The notes: generated by a model not told the origin, from the sequence alone. Counted from the stretch's first letter, positions 16,593 through 26,528 are shown. The stretch: DNA of 64,000 nucleotides from Bacillota bacterium (GCA_023409735.1 JAEYRB010000029.1:62001-126000), one strand, 5' to 3'. Made by a program: numbers and translations.

Positions 16593-17483
16593 TTATTTAT
16601 AGCCCAATGTTTTCAGCATATTATCACTATTTCTCCAGTCCGGCTTAACCTTGACCCAGAGCTTCAAAAACACTTTTACACCCATAAGGTTTTCAATATC
16701 GGCTCTAGCTAACGAGCCAATGTTTTTTAGCATCTGTCCTTCCTTGCCAATAAGTATTCCCTTATGAGTTTCCCTCTCACAGTAGATATTAGCTTCAATA
16801 TCAATAAGGCTCTTTCCCGGACGTTCCTTGAAGGATATGACCTCGACGCCGGTTCCGTGCGGAACCTCATCAAGCACTAGCTTAAGGATCTTCTCTCGTA
16901 TCATCTCGGCAGCTATCATTCTTTCAGGTTGATCGGTTATCAGATCGTCTGGGAAATACCTTGGTCCTTCAGGAAGTACCTTTTTGAGCTCCTTTACAAC
17001 AATGTCAGTACCTTCATTATTTAAAGCAGATATTGGGATGACTGCCTTGAAATCCATTACTGAAGTAAAGTTGTTTATGCGAGAAAGTAATTGTTCCTTC
17101 TTAACCAGATCAATCTTGTTAATAATAAGGAAAACTGGAGTTTTCAGCTTCATAAGCTGCTCCATTATAAACATATCACCTGCTCCCGGCTTTTCATCAG
17201 ATGCTTCTGCAAGAAACAATACAACATCTACCTCATTGAGAGTATTCTCTGCTAAATTCACCATATACTCTCCCAGCTTGGTCTTGGGCTTATGTATACC
17301 TGGAGTGTCAATAAATATAATTTGGCTGTCCTCCGAATTTATAATCGTCCTGATGGTATTTCTGGTGGTCTGAGGCTTATCTGAGATTATTGATATCTTC
17401 TCACCTGCTAATTTATTTGAGAGAGTCGATTTACCGACATTTGGTCTTCCTACTATAGTTACAAAGCCTGATTTAAATGACAT
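16593..17483 (-). CDS. era: GTPase Era
   Basis: Era is a GTPase that binds the 3' end of 16S rRNA and assists 30S assembly. The 296-residue protein has G1 (GRPNVGKST, 12-20), G3 (DTPG), G4 (NKID), a G5-like SAL, and a C-terminal KH domain with the typical IGKEGQMLKNIG and LWVKVKPDWR ending. The ATG follows AGGAGGAAG. It belongs to the same block as dgkA, ybeY, pgpH and phoH, a conserved Firmicutes order. Confidence 0.98.
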   Translation of the reverse strand: MSFKSGFVTIVGRPNVGKSTLSNKLAGEKISIISDKPQTTRNTIRTIINSEDSQIIFIDTPGIHKPKTKLGEYMVNLAENTLNEVDVVLFLAEASDEKPGAGDMFIMEQLMKLKTPVFLIINKIDLVKKEQLLSRINNFTSVMDFKAVIPISALNNEGTDIVVKELKKVLPEGPRYFPDDLITDQPERMIAAEMIREKILKLVLDEVPHGTGVEVISFKERPGKSLIDIEANIYCERETHKGILIGKEGQMLKNIGSLARADIENLMGVKVFLKLWVKVKPDWRNSDNMLKTLGYK

Positions 17484-17544
17484 AGCTTCCTCCTGATGTA
17501 TTAATAAGTTTATTTTATATTAGTTTTTCACATTGCTCTAGTTC

Positions 17545-18246
17545 TTATTTCCAAAATGCCTGAAACAATAACAGTGTAACTGCAAAGCCTATAAAAGCAC
17601 CTGCAATCAATTCAGCAACGTTATGTATTTTACCCTCTAATCTACTTTGTACTACAAGAAGCGAAACAATTAAAAACAATATTGTAATGCTTGCATTATT
17701 TGTCCAAAGCGCTACAGCTGTAGTAGCCGCAAAGGATATCGCCGCATGACCGCTTGGCATTCCTCCACTGAACAGTGTACCTCTTTTAAAAAATCCCTTA
17801 AGCAGCAGCACTAACAACATCGTAACAATAATTGCAATTACCGTTATATGCATGGGAGCCTGCTTTATTCTTACAATACCTATTTCAAGGGTTGAGCTGA
17901 CTCTGTCAAAAAATATAAAATACCCGACTAAAACTGAAAGTATGGCAGAAACAAATACCGCACCAGCCGCTGTATCTTTAACTAACTTAGCTTTGGGATG
18001 ATAAACTCCGATAATCGTATCAATAACGACTTCTATTGCTGTATTAAAAAGCTCGCATATAATGACAATTGCTATAGTAATACAGACTATTATGAATTCT
18101 ACCCTTGTAAGGTTGTAAAACAACGACATAATTAGGACTACAGCAGCTGCAAGTATATGAAGCTTCATGTTTCGCTCGCTTCTTATAGCTGCAATTATTC
18201 CATTTACTGCATTATTAAAGCTGTCTATCAGGTTCTTATTCTTCAT
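17545..18246 (-). CDS. Diacylglycerol kinase-PAP2 phosphatase fusion
   Basis: The N-terminal half (about 1-125) is a DgkA-type kinase, with the FNTAIEVVIDTI motif and three TM helices; in Gram-positives such kinases act on undecaprenol or diacylglycerol. The C-terminal half (about 135-233) is a PAP2 phosphatase, with GGMPSGHAAISFA and a final RLEGKIHNVAELIAGA stretch. The two halves have opposing activities in lipid recycling. The first 11 bp overlap the end of ybeY. Fusions of this kind occur in Clostridia. Confidence 0.88.
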   Translation of the reverse strand: MKNKNLIDSFNNAVNGIIAAIRSERNMKLHILAAAVVLIMSLFYNLTRVEFIIVCITIAIVIICELFNTAIEVVIDTIIGVYHPKAKLVKDTAAGAVFVSAILSVLVGYFIFFDRVSSTLEIGIVRIKQAPMHITVIAIIVTMLLVLLLKGFFKRGTLFSGGMPSGHAAISFAATTAVALWTNNASITILFLIVSLLVVQSRLEGKIHNVAELIAGAFIGFAVTLLLFQAFWK

Positions 18247-18778
18247 TGCGCTTCAACCCCAGCTTTTCTAATACAAGCTCCTGCTTTGACATCATAACAT
18301 GTTCATCACACTTTTCTATATGGTCATAACCCAGCAAATGAAACATACCGTGAGAAGTAAGGAAAGCAATCTCCCGCTGAAGGCTATGACCATATTCCTC
18401 TGCCTGCCTGATCGCAGTTTCTGTTGATATAACGATATCGCCGAGTAACAATAAGCCCTTATCTCTATCATAATCTTCAGATTGTGACGTGATCTTACCT
18501 TTTTCCATATCAGCCATGGGAAATGACAATACATCTGTAGAGCGGTCAATATTTCTAAATTGTCTGTTTATTTTCTGAATTGATATGTCGTCTGTTAAAA
18601 GAATGTTTACCTCACAACCAAACCTTATATTTTCACTTTTGAGGCACTCAGCTACTGTTTTCCTCAGCAGTTGTTTATATTCTTCTTCAAAAGGCATTAC
18701 TGTTTGCTCGTTTTCAAAATAAACCTCTGTTTCACTTATGTCCTTAAGCTTCGGATCTGGCTTTTTCATTCTCCTCAT
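18236..18778 (-). CDS. ybeY: Endoribonuclease YbeY (rRNA maturation)
   Basis: YbeY is a metal-dependent RNase needed for 16S rRNA 3'-end processing and ribosome quality control. The zinc motif is HGMFHLLGYDHIEKCDEH region, with the expected H-x3-H-x5-H spacing. The central segment LTDDISIQKINRQFRNIDRSTDVLSFP is typical. The gene overlaps the 3' end of pgpH by 35 bp. The N-terminus is extended by about 15-20 residues relative to most homologues, so a start at the internal ATG (18769) is also possible. Confidence 0.95.
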   Translation of the reverse strand: MRRMKKPDPKLKDISETEVYFENEQTVMPFEEEYKQLLRKTVAECLKSENIRFGCEVNILLTDDISIQKINRQFRNIDRSTDVLSFPMADMEKGKITSQSEDYDRDKGLLLLGDIVISTETAIRQAEEYGHSLQREIAFLTSHGMFHLLGYDHIEKCDEHVMMSKQELVLEKLGLKRNEE

Positions 18779-21050
18779 TACCCTTCTCTAACTCACGACC
18801 GGATGAATCATTTCCCTCTGTGGCCTTTTGTATATCCAAATTAGTATCTCTCAATTCTCTTTCATAAGCATCATTTTGATCAATCGGCTTTTTCTTTACA
18901 ATCTCCGGATATTCTGCCCGTTCATGGAAATAACCGCCAAATACCCGCATGAACGATTTTGCCACTGTATCCAGATCCTTTAGTGTAAGGTCACACAAAT
19001 CAAGCTGCCCGTCGTCAAGCTTATCCTTTATTATCTTTCTTACTAGTCCTTCTATCTTGCTTTCTGTTTTATCAGGCATTGCTCTTACAGCTGCTTCAAC
19101 TGAATCAGCCAGCATAACGACTGCCGCTTCCTTTGTAGTCGGCCTGGAACACTGGTAACGGAAATCCTCCTGCTTGATGATATCATCCTTATCAAGCTTC
19201 TTCGCTTTGTAATAAAAATATGCTACTAACGTATTTCCATGATGCTGACTTATTATACCACGAACAGCTTCGGGTATCTTGTATTTTTCAGCAATTTCTA
19301 CGCCATCGTTTGTATGAGAGGTAATAACAAGTGTACTTAAACTGGGAGTCATTTTGTCGTGTGGATTATCAGATATCTGGTTTTCTTTGAAAAAGCTTGG
19401 GCGCTTGAGCTTACCGACATCATGGTAATAAGCCCCAACTCTTGCAAGTAAAGCATTACCGTTAATTGCTTCAGTTGCAACCTCTGCAAGATTTCCAACC
19501 ATGAGACTGTGATGGTATGTCCCCGGAGCTTCCAGAAGCAGCTTTTTAATCAGTGGATGATTAGGATTTGACAATTCCAAGAGCTTTAGTGGAGTTATTA
19601 TATTGAATGCACTTTCAAAAAACGGCAACATACCTATAGTCAGAATAGTAGATAACATACCGTTGACAGCTACAAACAGTGCATTTTCTGCAATAGATAT
19701 AAGTGCGCTTTTGTTAATTAGACCAATACATGCAACAACTATTGCGTTTACTATTGCAATAACAATTCCTGACATCGAAATTCGGCTTCTCTGATTTGCG
19801 CCTGATACAATGAATGCCGCAAATGTCCCGCCAATGACCGATGTATACAAAAATGCCTGATTGCCGCCCGTCATAAATGCTATTGCTAATGAAACCAGCA
19901 GATTTATAACTACGCCCAGTCTCAGATCCAACAAAATCGAAATGAGCATTGGTATCATGAATACGGGTATCAAGTATGGGCTTAACGGGCAAATGATCCA
20001 TGCGACCAGTAGTACAAGCAAAACAATGACTGATATAAGAATGAGGTTCTTTCGGCTGTTTAGCAAATTACTGCAAAAGAAAATCATATATAGCATTAAT
20101 GTAAGTGCCAAAAGAATAATAACAGCAAGAATACCACCCGCAAAGGCATAATCCGGTTTCCCTGTTTCAAGCAGATCCAGCTCCTTCAGCACTTCAAGCT
20201 TATCCTGGGTAACGACATCCCCATAGCTTAGTATTCTGGCACCTTCCTGTATTATCTGTTTATTTTCCATAGCCGCATTGTATGCTTCAGTCTTCTTTTC
20301 GTTAGTCTTCTCCTGATCTACAACGCTATTAGGAACAACAAATACATTTGCCATAAGGCTTCCAATATTTTTAAGCTCCTGCGACAAATCGCTGCTCTGG
20401 TACCTGTTTTGAAGAAAGCCTATCTTGCCTGCCAAATTGTCGGCATTAATATCTTCCTTCATTATCGAACTAACCAGCTCTCTGGTGATCTTATCAAAGG
20501 CTTCAAGCTCATTCTCACTTACCTTTGTTATGAGATAATTGACCTGATCACCTGATAAAGACACTCCAAAGTCCGTTTTTCTTTCTTCAAGCTCCTTTAT
20601 AGCTTTTTCCTGCTCAAGTGCAAGCATTTCATTATAATTGCTGCTCTTTTTACTTATACCCTGCTCCTGTAGATTTCTATCTACACTCTGCCTGCAATCT
20701 TTTATAGTATTAATAAATTCATCAGTTTTGTTAAGAACATCAAGTGGTACATTCTCAAGCCTTGTCATTATCGGTGGTATTGAATCTGCTGCATTTTCTG
20801 CCAGCTCGACTGTAAGCATTGTATTCTCAATATCACGTGGGGCTGTAATGTCGTAATTAGATTTTTCTCCTAAACTCAGCTTGTACTTTTTGGGCGCAGC
20901 ACTGCTTTCAACCAGCAAAAAAGCCAGGATAATGGTAACAATACAAATTATTGAACGATGTAGTGTTTTATTCTTCATATAGTTCTTCAATTGTTTATTG
21001 CTGCTTTTTTGCTTTCTGCCCTTTGTGTGCAACACCAGACCCCCAATCAT
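18744..21050 (-). CDS. pgpH: PgpH/YqfF-family membrane HD phosphodiesterase (cyclic di-AMP)
   Basis: PgpH proteins hydrolyse cyclic di-AMP, which controls potassium and osmotic balance. The 768-residue protein has an N-terminal TM helix (about 35-50), a large extracellular domain (about 50-305), seven TM helices (about 305-500), and a cytoplasmic HD domain with HHSLMVGNLAE and GAYYHDVGKLKRP. A hydrophilic tail follows. The annotated ATG lacks a ribosome site, and GGGGGTCTG before a GTG/TTG pair (21035/21032) suggests a start 5-6 codons later. Confidence 0.93.
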   Translation of the reverse strand: MIGGLVLHTKGRKQKSSNKQLKNYMKNKTLHRSIICIVTIILAFLLVESSAAPKKYKLSLGEKSNYDITAPRDIENTMLTVELAENAADSIPPIMTRLENVPLDVLNKTDEFINTIKDCRQSVDRNLQEQGISKKSSNYNEMLALEQEKAIKELEERKTDFGVSLSGDQVNYLITKVSENELEAFDKITRELVSSIMKEDINADNLAGKIGFLQNRYQSSDLSQELKNIGSLMANVFVVPNSVVDQEKTNEKKTEAYNAAMENKQIIQEGARILSYGDVVTQDKLEVLKELDLLETGKPDYAFAGGILAVIILLALTLMLYMIFFCSNLLNSRKNLILISVIVLLVLLVAWIICPLSPYLIPVFMIPMLISILLDLRLGVVINLLVSLAIAFMTGGNQAFLYTSVIGGTFAAFIVSGANQRSRISMSGIVIAIVNAIVVACIGLINKSALISIAENALFVAVNGMLSTILTIGMLPFFESAFNIITPLKLLELSNPNHPLIKKLLLEAPGTYHHSLMVGNLAEVATEAINGNALLARVGAYYHDVGKLKRPSFFKENQISDNPHDKMTPSLSTLVITSHTNDGVEIAEKYKIPEAVRGIISQHHGNTLVAYFYYKAKKLDKDDIIKQEDFRYQCSRPTTKEAAVVMLADSVEAAVRAMPDKTESKIEGLVRKIIKDKLDDGQLDLCDLTLKDLDTVAKSFMRVFGGYFHERAEYPEIVKKKPIDQNDAYERELRDTNLDIQKATEGNDSSGRELEKGNEENEKARSEA

Positions 21051-21068
21051 TACAATATGAATAAGTTA

Positions 21069-22037
21069 TTAGCTCTTATGCGAATCATACTTTTCATAAG
21101 CCTTTATAATCTTTTGTACCAGTTCATGTCTGACAACATCCTTTTCGGTTAAATAAATAAATTCTAGTCCTTCGACATCCTTCAATACCTTCATTACCTC
21201 CCTAAGGCCTGATTTTTTGTCGTTCGGGAGGTCTATTTGCGTTATATCGCCCGTTACTACCACTTTAGAACCAAAGCCAATACGTGTCAGGAACATTTTC
21301 ATCTGCTCAGGAGTTGTATTCTGAGCTTCATCCAGTATTATGAAAGAGTCATCAAGCGTTCTGCCCCTCATATATGCCAAAGGTGCTATCTCGATCATCC
21401 CTTTGTCAAGATATTTCTGATACGCCTCTGCTCCCATAATTTCATAAAGAGCGTCATATAGTGGCCTTAAATACGGATCTACCTTATTTTGCATATCTCC
21501 GGGAAGGAAGCCCAGTTTTTCGCCTGCTTCTACAGCTGGCCGTGTCAATACGATCCTGTTGAATTGCTTGTCCTTAAATAAGGTTACAGCCATGGCCACC
21601 GCTAAAAAAGTCTTTCCTGTACCTGCAGGACCGATTCCGAAAACAACAGTATTATTCTTGATGGCATCGACATACCTCTTTTGTCCAAGCGTTTTAGACT
21701 TGATCTGTTTACCTCTGGCAGTCATACATATACAATCGCCTGAATACTGCCTTACCTTGTCCAACTGGCCTTCAGATGCCAGATCTACCAAATAGCTCAC
21801 ATTCTGCCTTGTTATAGGGTCGCCCTGCACAGCCATTGCCATAAGTCTCTCGATAATTGCTGTCGCTTTCTCGATATTCTCCTTGCTCCCTGTAAGCTTT
21901 ATCTGATCATCTCTTGTTATCAGCTTTATATCTAACCCATCTTCGATAATTCTTATATTTGTGTCAAAATTACCAAATAAATTGATTGCGTCCTCAATTT
22001 TCCCAAATTCGATTACCTTTTCAGTACTATCTTCCAA
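21069..22037 (-). CDS. phoH: PhoH-family ATPase
   Basis: PhoH-like proteins are P-loop ATPases related to superfamily 1 helicases and thought to act on RNA. The 322-residue protein has a KH-like N-terminal region (about 25-75), Walker A GPAGTGKT (136-143), Walker B SFIILDEAQN, and the VVTGDITQIDLP motif. It starts at TTG (22037) behind GGAGGAAAT, directly next to the yqfD stop. Neighbours yqfC, yqfD, pgpH and ybeY are as in Bacillus. Confidence 0.95.
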   Translation of the reverse strand: MEDSTEKVIEFGKIEDAINLFGNFDTNIRIIEDGLDIKLITRDDQIKLTGSKENIEKATAIIERLMAMAVQGDPITRQNVSYLVDLASEGQLDKVRQYSGDCICMTARGKQIKSKTLGQKRYVDAIKNNTVVFGIGPAGTGKTFLAVAMAVTLFKDKQFNRIVLTRPAVEAGEKLGFLPGDMQNKVDPYLRPLYDALYEIMGAEAYQKYLDKGMIEIAPLAYMRGRTLDDSFIILDEAQNTTPEQMKMFLTRIGFGSKVVVTGDITQIDLPNDKKSGLREVMKVLKDVEGLEFIYLTEKDVVRHELVQKIIKAYEKYDSHKS

Positions 22038-23243
22038 TCAATTTCCTCCAATCTGTCTGCTAACGCCTATATCCTCAAGGCATTCCAGCGTAACCCTAGC
22101 AATGATTCCTGTTTCTTCATTTTGAATGAACTTAACATTCTTCTTTATTATTTCGGCATTATCAGGTATACATTCAACAACTTTATTATACGCTTCTTCT
22201 GTGGCAATTCTTTTTGCATCCTCTTCATTTACAGTCATTTGGACTGTATTCTCCTCATAATAGTTCTGTGTGACCCATTCAATAGGAAAGACAAGATTTG
22301 GACCTATAGAAAGCTTTTTTCTTATTTCTTCACTTGAATACTCCTTGAATTTGTTTTTTCTATGCAATAAATTCAGCTTTGAAGAAAAGATTACAAGAGA
22401 ATGATCCTTAACTATTCTGCCTGTCTGAAGCCTTTCCACCTCGGTTAGCCTTACCGGAACCTCCTCCTGATACCATGTTCTGGCTAAAACTGTCCCCATT
22501 GCATGTACAAGCATGAATTCATCTTTTTTGTTCTCAAATGTCACCTTTCCCGAGATCAGAACCTGACCCTCAGAAACAGTCTCACCTTCAGTGACCGCTT
22601 CCTTGCCTCCTTTAGCTATTACCTTTTTTATTACCCCATCTTTTTTAGCAACAACATCACATGGCGTATCATCGGGTATAATTTCAGGCGCGGGTATTCT
22701 CTCTCTTAATTCAACGCTTACCCTTGTACCCTTGACCATGATACTTATCCATGAAATATCGTCTGAGCCAAGCATCATACGGTTTACAGCCTCGTCCGTA
22801 TTTATGCTGAACTTAAATGCACCAGCTTTAATGCCCATCTGTGCCAGCTCTGATTCAAGCTTGCTTGTTTCTAGCTTAACATTGCCTGTTATATCAATAC
22901 TCCATATAAAAGACGACAAAAAAATTATTAATCCAATAAATAAAACTGCACCCGCAAAAAATAATTTTCGCTTTCGATATCTATTAAAAATAAATGGCAG
23001 ACCAACCTTTTTCAGCAGTCTTACCTTACATTTTGATTTCCTGGCAATCGGGCGTATAAGCCTAAAGCCTTTTATACCCATCCGCATGGTAAGCAAGTGC
23101 TCTTTTTGCACACGAACGTCCCAAAGGAGGATCTGTCTGCGTGCACATATATTTAAAAACTTTTCAGTGAAGTATCCTTCGACAATAATAATAACATATC
23201 CACGCCAATAATTCCATATCCTAAGCAGCAACAAGAGACTCAC
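22038..23243 (-). CDS. yqfD: Sporulation protein YqfD
   Basis: YqfD is a membrane protein expressed in sporulation in Bacillus. The protein begins RIWNYWRGYVIIIVEGYFTEKF, typical of the family, has one TM helix near residues 92-112, and a long extracytoplasmic domain with the RERIPAPEI stretch. The frame opens at GTG 23243, which overlaps the GGGGTGAG site. A TTG three codons later (23234) would be better spaced. It lies 24 bp after yqfC. Confidence 0.93.
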   Translation of the reverse strand: MSLLLLLRIWNYWRGYVIIIVEGYFTEKFLNICARRQILLWDVRVQKEHLLTMRMGIKGFRLIRPIARKSKCKVRLLKKVGLPFIFNRYRKRKLFFAGAVLFIGLIIFLSSFIWSIDITGNVKLETSKLESELAQMGIKAGAFKFSINTDEAVNRMMLGSDDISWISIMVKGTRVSVELRERIPAPEIIPDDTPCDVVAKKDGVIKKVIAKGGKEAVTEGETVSEGQVLISGKVTFENKKDEFMLVHAMGTVLARTWYQEEVPVRLTEVERLQTGRIVKDHSLVIFSSKLNLLHRKNKFKEYSSEEIRKKLSIGPNLVFPIEWVTQNYYEENTVQMTVNEEDAKRIATEEAYNKVVECIPDNAEIIKKNVKFIQNEETGIIARVTLECLEDIGVSRQIGGN

Positions 23244-23267
23244 CCCGCATTTACATTTATCTAGTGA

Positions 23268-23588
23268 TTATTTTGTCGCGTCATCGCTAGCAAGTGCAAT
23301 CCCGGTAATTATTCCGGAAATAATAATATTCTCCCTAGTTATCTCCCGGATCTGCATTTTTTCGCCGTATATTTTAATAACACCGAGGCCTGTGCTTACC
23401 CTTATCTGTTCACATTTAAACTCTAAAATAGTCTTGTAATTTTCCAATAATAAATCACTGTTCCCGACAATAGTCATCTTTGGAATGTCAAGAATCAAAT
23501 CCTTGGGCAATTCCAATGCGTCAGTAACCTTTTCTGCTATTCCTGGTTTATGTATTTTTTCTTTTTTATTGGCGTTTTTCCTCGCCAT
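23268..23588 (-). CDS. yqfC: Sporulation protein YqfC
   Basis: YqfC is a small sporulation protein. The 106 residues include the family core ELPKDLILDIPKMTIVGNSD, then LLLENYKTILEF and STGLGVIKIYG. The ATG is preceded by GAGGAATGACTT. It forms an operon with yqfD and starts 4 bp after the stop of the deacetylase gene. Confidence 0.93.
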   Translation of the reverse strand: MARKNANKKEKIHKPGIAEKVTDALELPKDLILDIPKMTIVGNSDLLLENYKTILEFKCEQIRVSTGLGVIKIYGEKMQIREITRENIIISGIITGIALASDDATK

Positions 23589-23591
23589 AAG

Positions 23592-24596
23592 TCATTCCTC
23601 AGTCTTTTCCGGTGACAGTAACTCCTTTGGGTCACCAAATATATATCCTTTATCTTCAGCACCTTTAATAATGCCATCCAGCCCTTCAGCATTATCCTTT
23701 GAAACAGCATGGAGCAGAATTACTGCTCCGTTATGCAGGTTTCGCATCACTATATCTCTAGCATATTCGGAACCTCTGATTTTATCACGATACCAATCAT
23801 CATATGCAAAGCTCCAAAAAAGATTGCAATATCCAAGTTGTTCAGTGATAGCAAGTGTTCGCTCGCTGTATTCACCCTTTGGAGGTCTAAGAAAAACCAT
23901 GTTCTCGCCGAATTTTTCATTAAATGCTCTGTCAAGACCTAATAGTTCCTCCTCAAGCTGCTTATCATCAAGTCCCGGCAGGCTGGGATGATGTATGGAA
24001 TGGTTTCCCACATAGTGACCCTCTTCTACCATCCTTCTGACGAGTTCCTGCTGACCGCTAAGATAAGGTCCGGTTATAAAGAAAATTGCTTTTACTCCAT
24101 TATCTCTAAGCGTATCCAGTATTTGCGCCGTATAGCCGTTTTCATAGCCCTCGTCAAAGGTTAGATAAATAACCTTCTTTGATACATCGCCCAAATACTT
24201 CGCTCCATATTTTTTTAGAAGCTCCGGAGCGCCGGGATCAGCTGCAGGCACCTGATTGTCAGGTCTTCGTGAAATACCCCAGCATAAAAGCTTATTACTG
24301 AGATTTCCATTAAGCTTATCCCTATTTTCGCTATTGCTTTTTTTCTTTTCTATTTTTTGGGATTTTACTGCCCTGGCACTACTTACAGTACTCTTCCCTT
24401 CAGACAAACTGCCACTTATTTCTATCTCCAGATTTAGATCGCTGAAGCTGCTGGAATAAACCCCTCCAAGATCACTTAATGCAGTTTTGTCTGAAGCTTG
24501 AACCGAGCAGCCCTGCAGCAAAAGAGTTGTTATGATCGACAGTGAAATAAAGCGGGCAAAGCTCAGAAAAGTTTTTCGGGCATATTTACACATCAT
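23592..24596 (-). CDS. Polysaccharide deacetylase lipoprotein, PdaA-like (CE4)
   Basis: PdaA-type enzymes deacetylate muramic acid on the way to muramic delta-lactam in the spore cortex. The protein has a lipoprotein signal with lipobox LLQGC (about 27-31), a Ser/Lys-rich linker, and a NodB domain (about 130-330). Motif 1 is LTFDEGYENGYT, where most family members have Asp-Asp and B. subtilis PdaA has Asp-Asn. Other motifs are HSIHHPSL and RPPKGEYSERT. The start ATG at 24596 follows GGGGGG. The position next to yqfC/yqfD fits sporulation. Confidence 0.87.
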   Translation of the reverse strand: MMCKYARKTFLSFARFISLSIITTLLLQGCSVQASDKTALSDLGGVYSSSFSDLNLEIEISGSLSEGKSTVSSARAVKSQKIEKKKSNSENRDKLNGNLSNKLLCWGISRRPDNQVPAADPGAPELLKKYGAKYLGDVSKKVIYLTFDEGYENGYTAQILDTLRDNGVKAIFFITGPYLSGQQELVRRMVEEGHYVGNHSIHHPSLPGLDDKQLEEELLGLDRAFNEKFGENMVFLRPPKGEYSERTLAITEQLGYCNLFWSFAYDDWYRDKIRGSEYARDIVMRNLHNGAVILLHAVSKDNAEGLDGIIKGAEDKGYIFGDPKELLSPEKTEE

Positions 24597-24741
24597 CAAA
24601 AGCCCCCCTGTTTTTGCTTTAGGCTAGCTTAAAAAAAGCCCCGGCTTTCATATCAACATATCGCTGGTATTTCAAGTCAAGGCTGTATGCCTACTTTATA
24701 TTCATATTATTATTTCATGAAAATAATGCCTTTTACTTAAG

Positions 24742-24797
24742 GCATTTGCGATGTAACCTTAAATTATTAAGCAGTATCATATATGATGACTATCTAC
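24742..24797. repeat. Diverged dispersed repeat, copy 2
   Basis: This stretch (starting GCATTTGCGATGTAACC) aligns with 16463-16513. It lies directly after an 8-bp hairpin, AATGCCTT/AAGGCATT (24725-24746). The region 24597-24893 holds no supported gene. Confidence 0.4.
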
Positions 24798-24893
24798 TAT
24801 GACATCTACAATATTATGCTGCTGGGCTTAAAATGTACACTGCTAAATGCCCCCTGCTTAGTCGGCATAAACAATTATGGTCAGTAAGCGATG

Positions 24894-25592
24894 TTAATTA
24901 ACAGGCTCCAAAAGATTAGTCTTTATGGTGGTTCCATCATCGACAAATTTGCCTATTATGATTTCATCAGATTTTTTGAGCGTAACATTAATATGATAAT
25001 CACCCTTAAGGGTATCAACTACACCTCCAAGCATTGAAAGTGATCTTTCAAGATTGTCAGGGTCTGAGATCGCTTTTATTGTATACGGGGCTGACAATGG
25101 CTTTCCATTTACCATAATGTAGGGTGATGCAGTCCTTATCTCTGTCATTGCAACAATACGTTCTTCGTTTAAAGAAATTGCCTGTGCACCGGCTGCTCTC
25201 AGCTCGTTTATTACGTCCAGCAGGTCATAATCCTGTACCTCAACCAATCCATTATTGTCAAGAACTACTATCAACCCTTTGCCTTTTACAGTTTCAAGTC
25301 CCGCGAATACCCTGGCTTTTGTCAGACTATTCTGTATCTGCTGTACAGCTTCGCTGCTTCCGACCTTTGCACTTGCATATTTCTGATTTTCTGCTTCCAG
25401 TTCTCTGACACGATCCTGAAGTGAATCCTTTTGATTCTGAAGCTTGATCAGTTCTGACTTAAGCTCCTCTAATCTCATATTCTCATATGCTGCCAGACTC
25501 TGGTTAGCATTCACACTCTTGTATTGTAATGCCAGCATTACACCAAGCATCACACATATAATTGTAATTGCTATGTTCCTTGCTATTTTCAT
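24894..25592 (-). CDS. DUF881-family protein (YlxW-like)
   Basis: This 232-residue bitopic protein has an N-terminal TM helix (5-25), a coiled coil (about 33-80), and the extracytoplasmic DUF881 domain (about 95-232). The domain shows DLLDVINELRAAGAQAISLNEERIV and MVNGKPLSAPYTIKAISDP. In Bacillus such proteins (YlxW, YlxX) lie near division genes and their role is unknown. It overlaps the preceding DUF881 gene by 4 bp. Confidence 0.88.
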   Translation of the reverse strand: MKIARNIAITIICVMLGVMLALQYKSVNANQSLAAYENMRLEELKSELIKLQNQKDSLQDRVRELEAENQKYASAKVGSSEAVQQIQNSLTKARVFAGLETVKGKGLIVVLDNNGLVEVQDYDLLDVINELRAAGAQAISLNEERIVAMTEIRTASPYIMVNGKPLSAPYTIKAISDPDNLERSLSMLGGVVDTLKGDYHINVTLKKSDEIIIGKFVDDGTTIKTNLLEPVN

Positions 25593-26311
25593 TTTACTAC
25601 CTCCAGACCGGATATATATCTGTCTAAATTGTCATAGCCGCTGAATTTGGACAGGTTGAGTTCTTTGACTTTACTGATCTCAACCCTAATATTGAATACT
25701 CGCAGCCACGCAATACGCGTACTCTCGTTCATAGCTTCATACAATTTATCAGGATCACCGATTGCTTCTATGCGGTATGGCACGGGATATCTGTTGCCAT
25801 TTATCCTTATTGTTGGTCCTGCGCATAGCTGCTCGCTCATTGCTACAATTCTCTCTCCATTAATGGAAATAGCCTGCGCCCCGGCAATCTTTAGTTCATT
25901 TAATATGGTCTGTATGTCGCCGTCATGAATAAGCTGATACCTGACCTCTACATCATTAATTAAATCCGCTGCATCATCAAGCGTTATTGAGATACCGGCT
26001 CCTTTAACGTTAACAAGTCCTGTGGCAAGCCTAATATTTTCCCATTCGCCGGATAGAGTCTCATCATTCTGAAGATCGATATACTCATTAATAATATCAT
26101 TACGCAGAATAAGATTCTCATCAATTTCAGTCTTCAGATCATCAATTTGCTTGTTAACTTCGACAATCTGCTGCTTCAGCGTTTCTGAATTAATAGTCTC
26201 AGAGGTCGCTGTCTTTTGGGCATTTAATATGCTTTTTATCTGAACTGCAACAACAATGCCGAATATTAAAAATATAAGAAATAAAATATACTGGCTATCA
26301 TTTTTTTTCAT
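25589..26311 (-). CDS. DUF881-family protein (YlxX-like)
   Basis: This is a 240-residue paralogue of its downstream neighbour, with TM helix (about 8-26), coiled coil (about 35-75), and DUF881 domain containing ILNELKIAGAQAISINGERI and RINGNRYPVPYRIEAIGDP. The start at 26311 (MKKNDSQ) has GAGAG upstream. A TTG four codons earlier (26323) is less likely. The tandem pair is probably a gene duplication that acts together at the membrane. Confidence 0.87.
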   Translation of the reverse strand: MKKNDSQYILFLIFLIFGIVVAVQIKSILNAQKTATSETINSETLKQQIVEVNKQIDDLKTEIDENLILRNDIINEYIDLQNDETLSGEWENIRLATGLVNVKGAGISITLDDAADLINDVEVRYQLIHDGDIQTILNELKIAGAQAISINGERIVAMSEQLCAGPTIRINGNRYPVPYRIEAIGDPDKLYEAMNESTRIAWLRVFNIRVEISKVKELNLSKFSGYDNLDRYISGLEVVK

Positions 26312-26528
26312 ATAAACTCTCAATATATACTGCTATTTATTAAGTATAATTCTACGTTTAAAACAGCAATATTTCAAGTTAAATATTGTTTACGGTGTTT
26401 ACATGCGATTTTCTAGTTAACAAGTCAAGTTTAACGTATTATCTGTTCATGTTTATAACATGTCATATAAATCATATCGAGTCTTGTAACACAACATTGA
26501 TGCATATCATAATACCATATTAAGCTTA

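Noticed and set aside
22591..23211. 206-codon plus-strand ORF
   Set aside because: It is an antisense shadow of yqfD with no start signals.
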